From Natronosporangium sp035305625 (GTDB lineage Bacteria > Actinomycetota > Actinomycetes > Mycobacteriales > Micromonosporaceae), in the NCBI GenBank assembly GCA_963809545.1, contig CAWEKD010000006.1, positions 111,916 through 175,915 on the forward strand: a stretch of DNA of 64,000 bases. Direction: 5' to 3'. How positions within the stretch are numbered: position 1 is the first letter of the stretch; each line of letters begins with the position of its first letter. Made by a program: the position numbers and the translations under genes. The notes under the pieces are model-generated. The model searched no databases, was not told where the DNA came from, and was given only the letters and a program-made list of their open reading frames with translations. Positions 9,013-16,206 of this stretch are shown here, in pieces.

Positions 9013-9804
9013 TCAGCTGCCGGCGGCCTCGGCCGCTTCCGGGGCGACTTGTGCCGCCGCCCCGCTCAGCTCCGCCAGCCGCGCCTCCACCTCCGCCAAC
9101 TCGCTCCGCAGCACCTCGGCCCGCTGCTGAGCCTCCGCCAACTCCGCGGCGACGATCTGCTCCACCGCCTCCTGCACCCCGGGCACGTCCAGCATCGCCA
9201 CCATCTGCAGCGCCTCCGTCGGGCGCACCAGGTACGGCTTGGCCAACACCCGGCTGCCCTGCGACGCCGCGACCGTCCACTCGCCAGCCTCGTAGGCCAG
9301 CGTCACCGTCAACGCCGGCGGCGGCTTCGGCTTACCGCTCTTACCGGATCGGGTCCGGCGCGCCGGCTTCGCCCCGGTGCTGTCCGCCTTGGTGCTGTCA
9401 GCCTTGGCGCTGTCCGCCTTGGCCGGGCCGGTCGCCGCACCGTCCGCCTTCCCGCCGCCCGCAGCACCGGTAGCGTCCGGACTCGGGGAGGCGGAGCTCG
9501 CCGACCGCGGCTCCGGCACCGCCGAGGTCGACGCCCCGGCGGTCCGCGGCGACCGCCCCTTCGGCGGAATCGCCAGATCAGCCGGGGCGAACGGCAGCTC
9601 ATCCCGACCGAACCGGACCACCAGCCACTCGTCACTGACGCTCGGGTCACCGAGGGACACCACCTGCCCCACCTGCCCGGCGATCTGTCCGGCCTGGGGG
9701 GTGAATACGACTTTGGGCTTACGCCCCGCGGTCAGAGCAGCCCGGATCTCCTCGATCTCGGCGGGGGACAGACCGCGGGCGGGAGCCGCGTGCGTGGACA
9801 TCAT
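9013..9804 (-). CDS. Conserved actinobacterial protein, DUF6319-like
   Basis: About 263 residues. The N-terminal domain (residues 1-80) has a helical opening and a small beta region (VVFTPQAGQIAGQVGQVVSLGD, WLVVRFGRDELPFAP). A low-complexity Ala/Lys/Ser linker follows with KADS repeats. The second domain (LTVTLAYEAGEWTVAASQG) ends in a coiled coil rich in Ala and Glu. This resembles the actinobacterial family I recall as DUF6319. The start is one of two tandem ATG codons (9804 or 9801) preceded by GGAGG. Function is unknown. Confidence 0.7.
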   Translation of the reverse strand: MMSTHAAPARGLSPAEIEEIRAALTAGRKPKVVFTPQAGQIAGQVGQVVSLGDPSVSDEWLVVRFGRDELPFAPADLAIPPKGRSPRTAGASTSAVPEPRSASSASPSPDATGAAGGGKADGAATGPAKADSAKADSTKADSTGAKPARRTRSGKSGKPKPPPALTVTLAYEAGEWTVAASQGSRVLAKPYLVRPTEALQMVAMLDVPGVQEAVEQIVAAELAEAQQRAEVLRSELAEVEARLAELSGAAAQVAPEAAEAAGS

Positions 9805-9915
9805 CGCCTCCGTACGAATGTGCGTATGCTCGGTCGAGCCCGTTCCTACCAGAGCCGCCTGACAGCCCGACGGGCCCACCCCACCGGTCGACACCCCGCG
9901 CGGTACGGTCAGCGT

Positions 9916-10281
9916 ATGCCCACTCTGATCAGTTCACCCACCCGCATCGACGCCGCCGGCACTCTGCCCAAGACCATCGAGGAGTACGTCGGGCGGGTCA
10001 ACACCGACACCCCGCAGATCAGCATCGCCCGCATGGTGAGCCCCGCCGGGTGGCGGGAACCGGGGCAGCGACCGGAGTTCGAGGAGTGGTCCCTGGTGCT
10101 GCGCGGCACCCTGGTGGTCGAACATGAAGGTGGTCGGCTGGAGGTGACCGCCGGGCAGGCGGTCCGGGTGGCGGCCGGGGAGTGGGTGCGTTACCAAACC
10201 CCGTACGAGGGCGGCGCGGAGTACGTGTCGGTGTGCCTACCGGCGTTCTCACCGGAGACCGTCCACCGCGATCCCGAGTGA
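9916..10281 (+). CDS. Cupin domain protein
   Basis: 121 residues forming a single small beta-barrel cupin: EEWSLVLRGTLVVEHEGGRLEVTAGQAVRVAAGEWVRYQTP covers both conserved cupin motifs, with metal-ligand-type Glu and His partly kept. It is divergent from the DUF6319-like gene (111 bases apart). Ligand or reaction cannot be deduced. It is the last core-like gene before the accessory stretch. Confidence 0.75.
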   Translation: MPTLISSPTRIDAAGTLPKTIEEYVGRVNTDTPQISIARMVSPAGWREPGQRPEFEEWSLVLRGTLVVEHEGGRLEVTAGQAVRVAAGEWVRYQTPYEGGAEYVSVCLPAFSPETVHRDPE

Positions 10282-10347
10282 GTGGGTCGACGGCCGTACC
10301 GCCCCGTCAGGGCGGACGATGTTCCACCACATCGGTCCGGCATCAAC

Positions 10348-10361
10348 CCTAGTTTCCTAGG
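10348..10361. promoter_or_regulatory. CTAG-rich element, copy 1 (CCTAGTTTCCTAGG)
   Basis: Two CCTAG half-sites separated by TTT, followed within 9 bases by AGGAGG and a GTG codon. CTAG is rare in high-GC DNA. Two related copies lie at 10689-10702 and 38559-38572. Likely an operator or promoter element; the regulator is unknown. Confidence 0.4.
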
Positions 10362-10375
10362 ACGCAGGAGGCGGT

Positions 10376-10423
10376 GTGACCACCCTGGACACCATCAACC
10401 CCGCTTCCGCTGGGGGAGAGTAA
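10376..10423 (+). CDS. 15-residue micro-ORF or truncated gene start
   Basis: GTG preceded by AGGAGG with 5 bases of spacing opens a frame for MTTLDTINPASAGGE and then TAA. The good ribosome-binding site, directly after a CTAG-rich element, suggests either a leader peptide or the surviving 5' end of a deleted gene. There is no family recognition. Confidence 0.3.
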   Translation: MTTLDTINPASAGGE

Positions 10424-10429
10424 GTGGTG

Positions 10430-10681
10430 TTACCGCTCCAGCGCGTCTGATCGGAGCAGGTCGGCGCCGGGTAGCGTGATCGGCGTGCCGGTCGGCCCGG
10501 TGGCGCCGGGGAGCCCACCGGCGTAGGCCCCCTGGAACCGCCACCAGGTCTCCGCCCACCAGCGGCCGACAAAGTCCGCAGTCACCAGTGGGGCCGCGGT
10601 CTCGGCGTCGCCGGTGGTCCACAGTTCGTACCGCCAGCGCTGGTAGCGGCGGCGTGGATCGGTAATGACCCCTTCCGGTGG
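10430..10681 (-). pseudogene. SnoaL/NTF2-like protein remnant without start codon
   Basis: An open frame of 83 codons with no ATG, GTG or TTG at its upstream end, which begins just after an in-frame TAG at 10682-10684. The early part (RYQRWRYELWTTGDAETA, then VTADFVGRWWAE) resembles the N-terminal half of SnoaL-like polyketide cyclase/NTF2 proteins. The remainder is short and contains GTPITLPGADLLR, as if an internal segment were lost. A CTAG-rich palindrome lies directly upstream. Initiation at an ATT codon after GGAAGGGG is possible but rare. Confidence 0.4.
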
Positions 10682-10688
10682 CTATAAA

Positions 10689-10702
10689 CCTAGCGTCCTA
10701 GG
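10689..10702. promoter_or_regulatory. CTAG-rich element, copy 2 (CCTAGCGTCCTAGG)
   Basis: Identical in reverse complement to the copy at 38559-38572; with flanks, 17 bases match (CCTAGCGTCCTAGGATG). It sits directly upstream of the SnoaL-like remnant on the - strand. Probably a binding site for a dimeric regulator. Confidence 0.45.
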
Positions 10703-11301
10703 ATGCGTTACGCGATGTGATCCACCTAGTGGGGGAGTAGGAAAACTCCTCGACCAATCCCACCGACCCCTCGGCACCGGTCACGCAATGTGGTCAGTAC
10801 GCCCTGATCATCGGGGTTCGGCGGTCACGGCGGTAGCAGCCGAGGGCGCGGTAGGCCGTGCGTTGACCAGGGCTCGGTCGACGCTGCAGCGTTGGTCAGT
10901 GTTGGTGCGGCGGCGCGTACCCGACTATTTCGACGGCCCTTGTCCAGGTGAGTCAGTTCGACGCGGTGATCACACCCGCTGGTGTGGGTGGTCGGCCGCG
11001 CTGCCGGGTGGCGGGGAGATCAAAGGGGTCGGTGGCGGCGAAGGGGTCGGTGACCGTGGTGATCCGCCGCTCCCTCTACCTCGAATCCGTCTATGTTCGA
11101 TAATCTCTCTTATGTAAAGTAGGGATGGTGCGGTGTGGACCCCAGGGTGATCCGCGGGGGGTCTGCCTCGCCGCCCCCTCCCCGGCTCGTTTCCCACCGG
11201 GGCGTAGTCGCCGTCTCGATCAGCGGCGCCAGCAGGCGGGGCCCCCACCTGGGGTCGGCGGCGGGTCGCCCCATGGTGTTCAGGTAGCTGACGATCGACC
11301 G
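10703..11301. other. Intergenic region, no gene seen
   Basis: About 600 bases with no frame that looks coding. Toward the right end there is a locally AT-rich patch (about 11088-11125, containing CGATAATCTCTCTTATGTAAAG) that could be promoter or remnant DNA, and a short direct repeat (AGGGGTCGGTG, about 11024-11050). The region has the look of decayed accessory DNA. Confidence 0.4.
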
Positions 11302-11919
11302 TTACGTGGCGTGTGGCGGGGTGCGCCGCCCCAGGCCGGGTACGAACCGGCCGACCCGGGCGGCGTACTCCAGGTACGCGCGGCCGTGGACTCGCGCGAG
11401 GTACGGCTCTTCGATCGCACGGACCTGCACCTGGAGCGCGACGATGAGGACGACGGTGGCGGCCAGGGTGATGGGGTTGGGCACCATGGCGGCCAGGCCG
11501 GTGCTGGTGGCGGCCATGGCGGTGAAGACCGGGTTGCGGACCAGGGCGAACGCGCCGGTGGTGACCAGGGGTGTGCGCTCATCGTGGTCGACGCCGACGC
11601 GCCAGGAGGTGCCCATGTGGAGTTGGGCGGCGAGGGTGGCGGCTACCCCGGTGACGGCTAGGACGAGCCCGGTGAGGTGGAGCCATGGGTGGTCGAGCCC
11701 GTTGATGGGGGCCATGCCGACGAGGGCGGCGGTTGGGCCGGCGAGGCCGAGGAGCAGGGCGGTGATGAACAGCATCTTCGCCCACCACCCCACCGATCCG
11801 GTGGGGCCGGCGTCCAGTCGCAGACCGGTGTCTCCGGTGGCCCGCCACTGTGTGACGCTTCGCCATCCGAACGCCAGCCCGAGGCCGGCCAGGTACAACG
11901 TGAGTGCGATCCACGCCAT
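11302..11919 (-). CDS. Isoprenylcysteine carboxyl methyltransferase (ICMT/PEMT) family membrane protein
   Basis: 205 residues with four or five hydrophobic spans. The C-terminal half has the family pattern: LVTTGAFALVRNPVF (the RxP-type methyl-donor motif) and EEPYLARVHGRAYLEYAARVGRFVPG (the EE...Y...R signature). Bacterial members are methyltransferases of mostly unknown substrate. AAGGA precedes ATG 11919, 21 bases after the ArsR stop, so the two genes are co-transcribed and probably share the metal or stress signal. Confidence 0.8.
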   Translation of the reverse strand: MAWIALTLYLAGLGLAFGWRSVTQWRATGDTGLRLDAGPTGSVGWWAKMLFITALLLGLAGPTAALVGMAPINGLDHPWLHLTGLVLAVTGVAATLAAQLHMGTSWRVGVDHDERTPLVTTGAFALVRNPVFTAMAATSTGLAAMVPNPITLAATVVLIVALQVQVRAIEEPYLARVHGRAYLEYAARVGRFVPGLGRRTPPHAT

Positions 11920-11940
11920 CACTGCATCCTTAGCTGTTGC

Positions 11941-12321
11941 TCATCGCGTCGGGTGTGTGGGGTCGGTTCCGGTCTGCTGGTGGCGGTAGTTCGGGCACAG
12001 CGCCACGGCGTCGCCGGTGGCGGCGAGGAGTTGTTCGGCGTTGGTGAGTAGGTCCAGCAGTTCGGGGCGGGTGAGGGAGTATATCGAGGCGCGGCCGACG
12101 GGTCGGTAGTCGACGAGTCCACAGTCGCGTAGGCAGGCCAGGTGTTTGGACACCGTCGACTGGGCCAGCCCCAGTTCGTTGGTGAGGTCGACTACCCGCG
12201 CGGGGCTTTGGGCTAGCCGCTGCACGATCTGTAGTCGGGTGGGGTCTGCCAGGGAGGCGAATAGTGCGACCGCGGGGGTTAGCTGGGTGCGGTCGGTCTT
12301 CTCTCCCCTATTCATCGCCAT
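11941..12321 (-). CDS. ArsR/SmtB family metal-sensing repressor, CmtR-like
   Basis: 126 residues with a winged-helix domain (PTRLQIVQRL, then LTNELGLAQSTVSKHLACLRDCGLVDYR). The CLRDC pair on the recognition helix and a third cysteine near the C-terminus (ALCPNY) match the layout of the Cd/Pb ligands of mycobacterial CmtR (Cys57, Cys61, Cys102). Metal specificity is therefore inferred as soft thiophilic metals. The start is ATG 12321 or ATG 12315; a palindrome overlaps it, which suggests autoregulation. Confidence 0.85.
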   Translation of the reverse strand: MAMNRGEKTDRTQLTPAVALFASLADPTRLQIVQRLAQSPARVVDLTNELGLAQSTVSKHLACLRDCGLVDYRPVGRASIYSLTRPELLDLLTNAEQLLAATGDAVALCPNYRHQQTGTDPTHPTR

Positions 12322-12330
12322 AGGGCGATG
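12313..12330. promoter_or_regulatory. Palindrome over the arsR start (candidate operator)
   Basis: CATCGCC-ATAG-GGCGATG: perfect 7-base arms with 4 bases between, covering the arsR start codons. A second short repeat, GATA-ACGC-TATC, follows at about 12331-12342. Placement fits autorepression by the ArsR protein, but the sequence does not match the classic SmtB 12-2-12 site. Confidence 0.4.
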
Positions 12331-12423
12331 ATAACGCTATCTCGGAATGGCGCGGGCGCGTATCACCGCCGGTCCGGCTCGCTGGGGAGGCGCTGGCCCC
12401 TCTCCCCCACCGCTGCCGGGTGG

Positions 12424-12828
12424 TCAGGCGTTGTGTGGTGGGGCAGGTAGGGCGCAGGCGGCGGTGCCGCCGGGCATGCGGTGGCGGTAGCGGGCGACGA
12501 GGCGGTAGATGGGGTGGGCGAGCCAGCGTACGGGTGGGGTGCCGAGCAGCCGACCGAGGTGACGCCAGGGGGTGTCGGCGGTGCGTAGTAGGCCGGCGAA
12601 GGCGCGTACTCCCCCGTGGACGTGGCCATCGGGGTCGACCCACAGCATTTCGTAGCGGGCGCGTTGTCGGGTTTGGCCGTAGCGGGTTAGGTCGATGGCC
12701 TGGTAGGGGGTGGCGGGGGCGGTGGGGCGGGCGTGGCGGTACAGCCAGGTGATGGTGTGGGTGCAGAATCCACAGTCGCCGTCGTAGATCAGCAGCGGGG
12801 CGGGGGCGGGGAGCGACATGTTTCTCAC
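12424..12828 (-). CDS. DCC family (DUF393) thiol-disulfide oxidoreductase-like protein
   Basis: 134 residues. The family hallmark YDGDCGFC is near residue 15, with the DxxCxxC-type site. WVDPDGHVHGGVRAFAGLLR and the downstream helical region also fit DUF393/YuxK. The GTG at 12828 overlaps the stop of the LuxR gene (GTGA), so the two are translationally coupled. An in-frame ATG at 12819 is an alternative start. The redox partner is unknown. Confidence 0.85.
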   Translation of the reverse strand: MRNMSLPAPAPLLIYDGDCGFCTHTITWLYRHARPTAPATPYQAIDLTRYGQTRQRARYEMLWVDPDGHVHGGVRAFAGLLRTADTPWRHLGRLLGTPPVRWLAHPIYRLVARYRHRMPGGTAACALPAPPHNA

Positions 12829-13583
12829 CTCACGGGGTGTGGGGGTGGTGGCTCGGTGGCGGGATCTTTCCGGGGGATGAGGGTTCGTTGGGGGGTGGTG
12901 TGGAGGAGGTCAGGGAGGAGCCCGGAGTTGAGGGCCATGGTGACCGCCAGGGTGCGGTTGGGGCAGTTGAGTTTGGCCAGCACGTTGGCGACCAGCCGCT
13001 TGGCGCCGTGGAGGGAGATGGACAGTTTCCGGGCGATCTGTTTGTTGCTCAGGCCTTCGGCGAGGAGGCGTAGGGTTTGCCGTTCTCGGGGGGTGAGGTT
13101 GATCTGTCGGGGTGGTGGGGTGAGTGTGCGGCGGCGCACGGTGGCGAGTAGCCGGCTTGCCAGGGAGGGGGGCATGGGGAGGTCGCCGTTGAGGGCACGG
13201 GTCACCGCGTCGGCGAGGGAGCTGGTGGTCAGGTCGTTGACGAGGAGGAAGCCGTTGCTGGGTACGGTTGCGGCCACGTCGATTATCCGGTCTTCGTCCC
13301 GGCCGAGTAGCAGCAGTGTCTTCACCCCGTTGCTTTCGGCTTCTGTGGCGAGGTGTCTCGCCTGCTCTAGAGGGGTTTCCTCGGTATAGATAATAAGTAT
13401 ATCTATACTCTTGGATTCGGTATCAACAAAGAACTCCCACGGGTTATCGCAGAATTGGACACTTCGGACTAGGCCGAGGGAACTCACGATGGCGCGAAGC
13501 CCTTGCCGGGTTAGTTCGTTGCGGGCGGCTAGCGCGACATGGAGGCCTTCAGCGGCATCAGCCTGGGGGTGACCCTCAGACAC
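12825..13583 (-). CDS. LuxR/NarL-type regulator with degenerate receiver domain
   Basis: 252 residues from GTG 13583 (GGGAGG, 7 bases spacing). The C-terminal GerE helix-turn-helix is clear: LTPRERQTLRLLAEGLSNKQIARKL. The N-terminal domain follows a receiver fold (HVALAARNELTRQGLRAIV at its start) but lacks the acidic pocket. The position of the phosphorylated Asp in DILIIYTEE is not an Asp, and no Asp pair follows the first strand. It is therefore probably not phosphorylated and responds by another signal or by level. No sensor kinase is adjacent. Confidence 0.8.
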   Translation of the reverse strand: MSEGHPQADAAEGLHVALAARNELTRQGLRAIVSSLGLVRSVQFCDNPWEFFVDTESKSIDILIIYTEETPLEQARHLATEAESNGVKTLLLLGRDEDRIIDVAATVPSNGFLLVNDLTTSSLADAVTRALNGDLPMPPSLASRLLATVRRRTLTPPPRQINLTPRERQTLRLLAEGLSNKQIARKLSISLHGAKRLVANVLAKLNCPNRTLAVTMALNSGLLPDLLHTTPQRTLIPRKDPATEPPPPHPVR

Positions 13584-13774
13584 CAGTTCACCTCCCGGCG
13601 GGCCGATCAGGGGTGGCATGGCTAGGTGAATGGACCCGCCGTGATTGGATCGTATCTTTCTGTGCCACAGTGTCCAGTGGTCGATGAAAATTTGCGGATT
13701 GGGGACACTCCGTTTGGTGATGCTTCCTGCATATGCCAATCTTTAGGGTTGTCACCGGAACGGAGCGGTGAGGA
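13584..13774. promoter_or_regulatory. AT-richer upstream region of the luxR-DCC operon
   Basis: About 190 bases, noticeably lower in GC than its surroundings, between the LuxR start and the stop of the coiled-coil gene. It should hold the luxR promoter. I see a short direct repeat CACTG-GA-CACTG (- strand) near 13672-13683 but no clear promoter consensus. Confidence 0.35.
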
Positions 13775-14749
13775 TCAGCGGCGGCCCCGACCGGCGGTTT
13801 TCCGCAGCAGGGCGGGTGATCGCTTCCCGGAGGCGCGGTGGGCGGCCAGCTGCCGCTGCAGGTCGGCCAGTTGGCGTTGGGCCTGTTGGAGGGCGGCCCG
13901 GTCGGCAGCGGCGGCGGCCTGGGCCTGCCGTAGCTGTTCGGCGGCGGCGGCCGCTTGTTGCTCCGCGGTCTGGGCGTGCTGTTCGGCGAGTTCGCGTCGG
14001 TGGGTTTGTTCCGCGAGGCGGTCGGCGGCGACGGCGGCGGCGGCTTCAGCAGCGCCGCGGCGGTTCTCGGCTTCAGCCACCTGTTGCCAGGCGCGCTGGA
14101 TGGCGTCGTCGGCTTCTTGCCGGGTGTGGCGGATCCGCTGTTCAGCGGCCTCGATGGCGGCCTGCGCCTGTTGTTGGGCGGCGTCGATCGCGGCGTGGGC
14201 TTGCTGCTGGATTTCTTTCGCCTGTGCCAGGGCGGTCTCGGCTTGGGCGAGGGCCGCGTCGCGGTCGGCTTCGGCGGCGCGACGGGCCTGCTCGGCACGC
14301 TCGGCGGCCTCACACGCTTCTCGGGCACGTTGTTCGGCGGCGGCTTCGGCCTGACGCGCTTCCTGCATCCGGGCCAGGGCGTCGTCCCGTACCTGGGTGA
14401 CGGCGTCGAGTAGTTCGGTCAGCTGCCGCACCAGGGGGGCGGCGGTGTCGGCGAGCCGGTCGCTGAGGGCGCGGAAGGTGTCGAGGGGGGTGGCGAGGCC
14501 GGCGGCGCGTTCGGCGGCGCGTTCCGCGGCCGCCATTTGCCGGCAGGTACGTCCGCCGGGCCAGCGGCGGTCGGGGCAGTACTCCGGCGGGCGGCCGCGG
14601 CCGTCGTAGGCCAGGGGTTGCCCGCAGGCGTGGTAACCGCAGTAGCGGGTGCGGCTGGCGGGTTCAGGTTGGTGGGCGGGAAGGGGGTCCGGGGTGGATT
14701 GTGGCTGCTCAGCGTGGAAGTCGTCGACCGGGTGGTGAGTCACACCCAC
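13775..14749 (-). CDS. Cysteine-rich N-terminus plus long Ala/Gln coiled-coil protein
   Basis: 324 residues. A compact cysteine/histidine cluster lies at residues 37-69 (YCGYHACGQPL, then EYCPDRRW and RTCRQM), looking like a small zinc-binding fold. Residues about 70-310 are a continuous coiled coil rich in Ala, Gln, Glu and Arg. The tail is basic (KRSPALLRKTAGRGRR). The design is like plasmid KfrA-type or segregation proteins, but the N-terminus is not the KfrA DNA-binding domain. It is divergent from a tyrosine recombinase with shared palindromes between them. Function unknown; a role in DNA binding or segregation is inference. Confidence 0.65.
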   Translation of the reverse strand: MGVTHHPVDDFHAEQPQSTPDPLPAHQPEPASRTRYCGYHACGQPLAYDGRGRPPEYCPDRRWPGGRTCRQMAAAERAAERAAGLATPLDTFRALSDRLADTAAPLVRQLTELLDAVTQVRDDALARMQEARQAEAAAEQRAREACEAAERAEQARRAAEADRDAALAQAETALAQAKEIQQQAHAAIDAAQQQAQAAIEAAEQRIRHTRQEADDAIQRAWQQVAEAENRRGAAEAAAAVAADRLAEQTHRRELAEQHAQTAEQQAAAAAEQLRQAQAAAAADRAALQQAQRQLADLQRQLAAHRASGKRSPALLRKTAGRGRR

Positions 14750-14760
14750 ACTCTAGTTTC

Positions 14761-14804
14761 GACTTACCACATAAGTCAAAACAGTTTCTTAGTTATCAGT
14801 AACT
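14761..14804. repeat. Two short inverted repeats upstream of the recombinase
   Basis: GACTTA-CCACA-TAAGTC at 14761-14777 and AGTTA-TCAG-TAACT at 14791-14804, both perfect. They lie in an AT-rich segment that contrasts strongly with the flanking DNA and are arranged next to the larger 14-6-14 repeat. Possible accessory-protein or regulator sites. Confidence 0.5.
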
Positions 14805-14812
14805 CTAATGAT

Positions 14813-14846
14813 GTGGTACAGGATAATGACTGTTATCCTGTACCAC
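14813..14846. repeat. Perfect 14-6-14 inverted repeat (candidate recombination core or operator)
   Basis: Left arm GTGGTACAGGATAA (14813-14826), 6-base spacer TGACTG, right arm TTATCCTGTACCAC (14833-14846). Two inverted arms around a 6-base centre is the geometry of Xer/tyrosine-recombinase core sites, and a tyrosine recombinase gene starts 137 bases away. It may instead be an operator for the two divergent genes. No second copy was noticed in the window. Confidence 0.55.
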
Positions 14847-14982
14847 TGCCAGGATGGCCGGACCTGACCCCCGCTCCCCCGCCGCGGCCCCGGGTGCGGC
14901 GGGCCGATGCGACGGCCGATAAGTTGCCGATAGGTCGCCCCACGGCCACCCGCAGCAACCCCTCGACAGGAGCGTGGTCACC

Positions 14983-16167
14983 GTGACGCACCCGCGGCTC
15001 GTACCGCCGCTACCGACCTCTCCCCTGCCCACCCCCGCCACCCCACCGGGGGACCCGATCGTGGCGGCGGTAGCGGCGTTACCGGGTTTGCCGCCGCAGG
15101 CGGCCACCGACCGGTACGGGGTGCGGCGACTGACGGTAATCTGGCTGCTGGGGTTCGCCCCCCACACCCGGACCGCCTATTTCCGCGACCTGTCGCGGTT
15201 CCTGACCTGGTGTCAACAGCAGCAGCTGGATCCGTTGACCGCCCGCACCAGCGACCTGGACCTGTATCGAGTGGAGTTGGCCGCGGCCGGGGCGGCGCCC
15301 GCCACCGTCCACCGGCGACTGGCGGCGTTGTCCAGTTGGTACCGCCACCTGGTGGCCAACGGGGCGGCCACCACCAACCCGGTGACGGGGGTACGGCGGC
15401 CACCGGTGGACCGGGACGCCTCCACCACCACCGGGTTGACCAGTGCGGAGGTACGGGCGTTGCTGCGGTGCGCCGATGCGCAGGTGCGGGACCGGGCCGC
15501 GGGGGCGCACGGCAGTCCGGGGCAGCGGGCACGGTACCTGGCGGCGTTGCGGGACCGGGCGCTGGTGCGGCTGTTGGCGGACCTGGGGTTGCGGGTGGGG
15601 GAAGCGTTGGCGTTGGACGTCAACGCGCTCAGCCACAACCAGGGGCGACCCACGCTGCGGTACGTGGCCAAAGGCAACCGGTTGCGGGAGCGGCCGTTGA
15701 CCCCGGCGGCCCAGGCGGCGGTGGAGGAGTATCTGGCGGCCCGGGCGCAGGCGGCGGGGGTGCCGCGGCCGCGGCTGACCGGGCCGCTGCTGGCTACCTC
15801 GGGCCGGGACGGCCGCCAGGTGGCGGTGGGGGGACGGATGGATGAGCCGGCGGCGTTCCGGCTGATCCGGCGACTGGCCCGCCAGGCCGGGCTGCCGACC
15901 GCCGACCGGTTGTCACCACACTCGCTGCGGCACGCGTTCGCCACCAACGCCCGCGAACTGGGGGTGCCGTTGGAGGACGTGCAGGATGCGATGGGGCACG
16001 CGGACGCCCGCACCACCCGCCGATACGACCGGGCCCGGCACGCCCTGCACCGGGATCCGGCGCTGCGGCTCAGTGAGCTGTACCGCGACGACACCCCACC
16101 GACCGCGCCGAGTGGAGGATCACACCCGTGGGGCGGCGGGTCGCCGCCGCCTCCCCGCGGGTCGTGA
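14983..16167 (+). CDS. Tyrosine recombinase / phage-type integrase
   Basis: 394 residues. An N-terminal SAM-like core-binding domain (TRTAYFRDLSRFLTWCQQQ) precedes the catalytic domain. Visible catalytic residues are Arg in LGLRVGEAL, Lys in VAKGNRLRERP, the SPHSLRHAF box, GHADARTTRRYD with the second His, and the nucleophile Tyr. AGGAG lies 10 bases before GTG 14983; GTG 14974 is too close. It is more XerC/D-like than prophage-integrase-like in length but is distinct from the chromosomal xerD at 44380-45339. Probably acts on the nearby inverted repeat. Confidence 0.85.
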   Translation: MTHPRLVPPLPTSPLPTPATPPGDPIVAAVAALPGLPPQAATDRYGVRRLTVIWLLGFAPHTRTAYFRDLSRFLTWCQQQQLDPLTARTSDLDLYRVELAAAGAAPATVHRRLAALSSWYRHLVANGAATTNPVTGVRRPPVDRDASTTTGLTSAEVRALLRCADAQVRDRAAGAHGSPGQRARYLAALRDRALVRLLADLGLRVGEALALDVNALSHNQGRPTLRYVAKGNRLRERPLTPAAQAAVEEYLAARAQAAGVPRPRLTGPLLATSGRDGRQVAVGGRMDEPAAFRLIRRLARQAGLPTADRLSPHSLRHAFATNARELGVPLEDVQDAMGHADARTTRRYDRARHALHRDPALRLSELYRDDTPPTAPSGGSHPWGGGSPPPPRGS

Positions 16168-16206
16168 TAATCGGCCAACCTGCGCGATGGAGAGGTGGTG
16201 GGTCCG

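Noticed and set aside
10665..11117. 150-codon + frame in the accessory gap
   Set aside because: Composition and motifs do not resemble a protein, the start lacks a ribosome-binding site, and it overlaps the CTAG element.
13626..14354. + strand frame rich in Cys, Ala and Ser opposite the coiled-coil gene
   Set aside because: It is the complement of an Ala/Gln coiled coil; the repeats of CRSA and AACS reflect that codon pattern.
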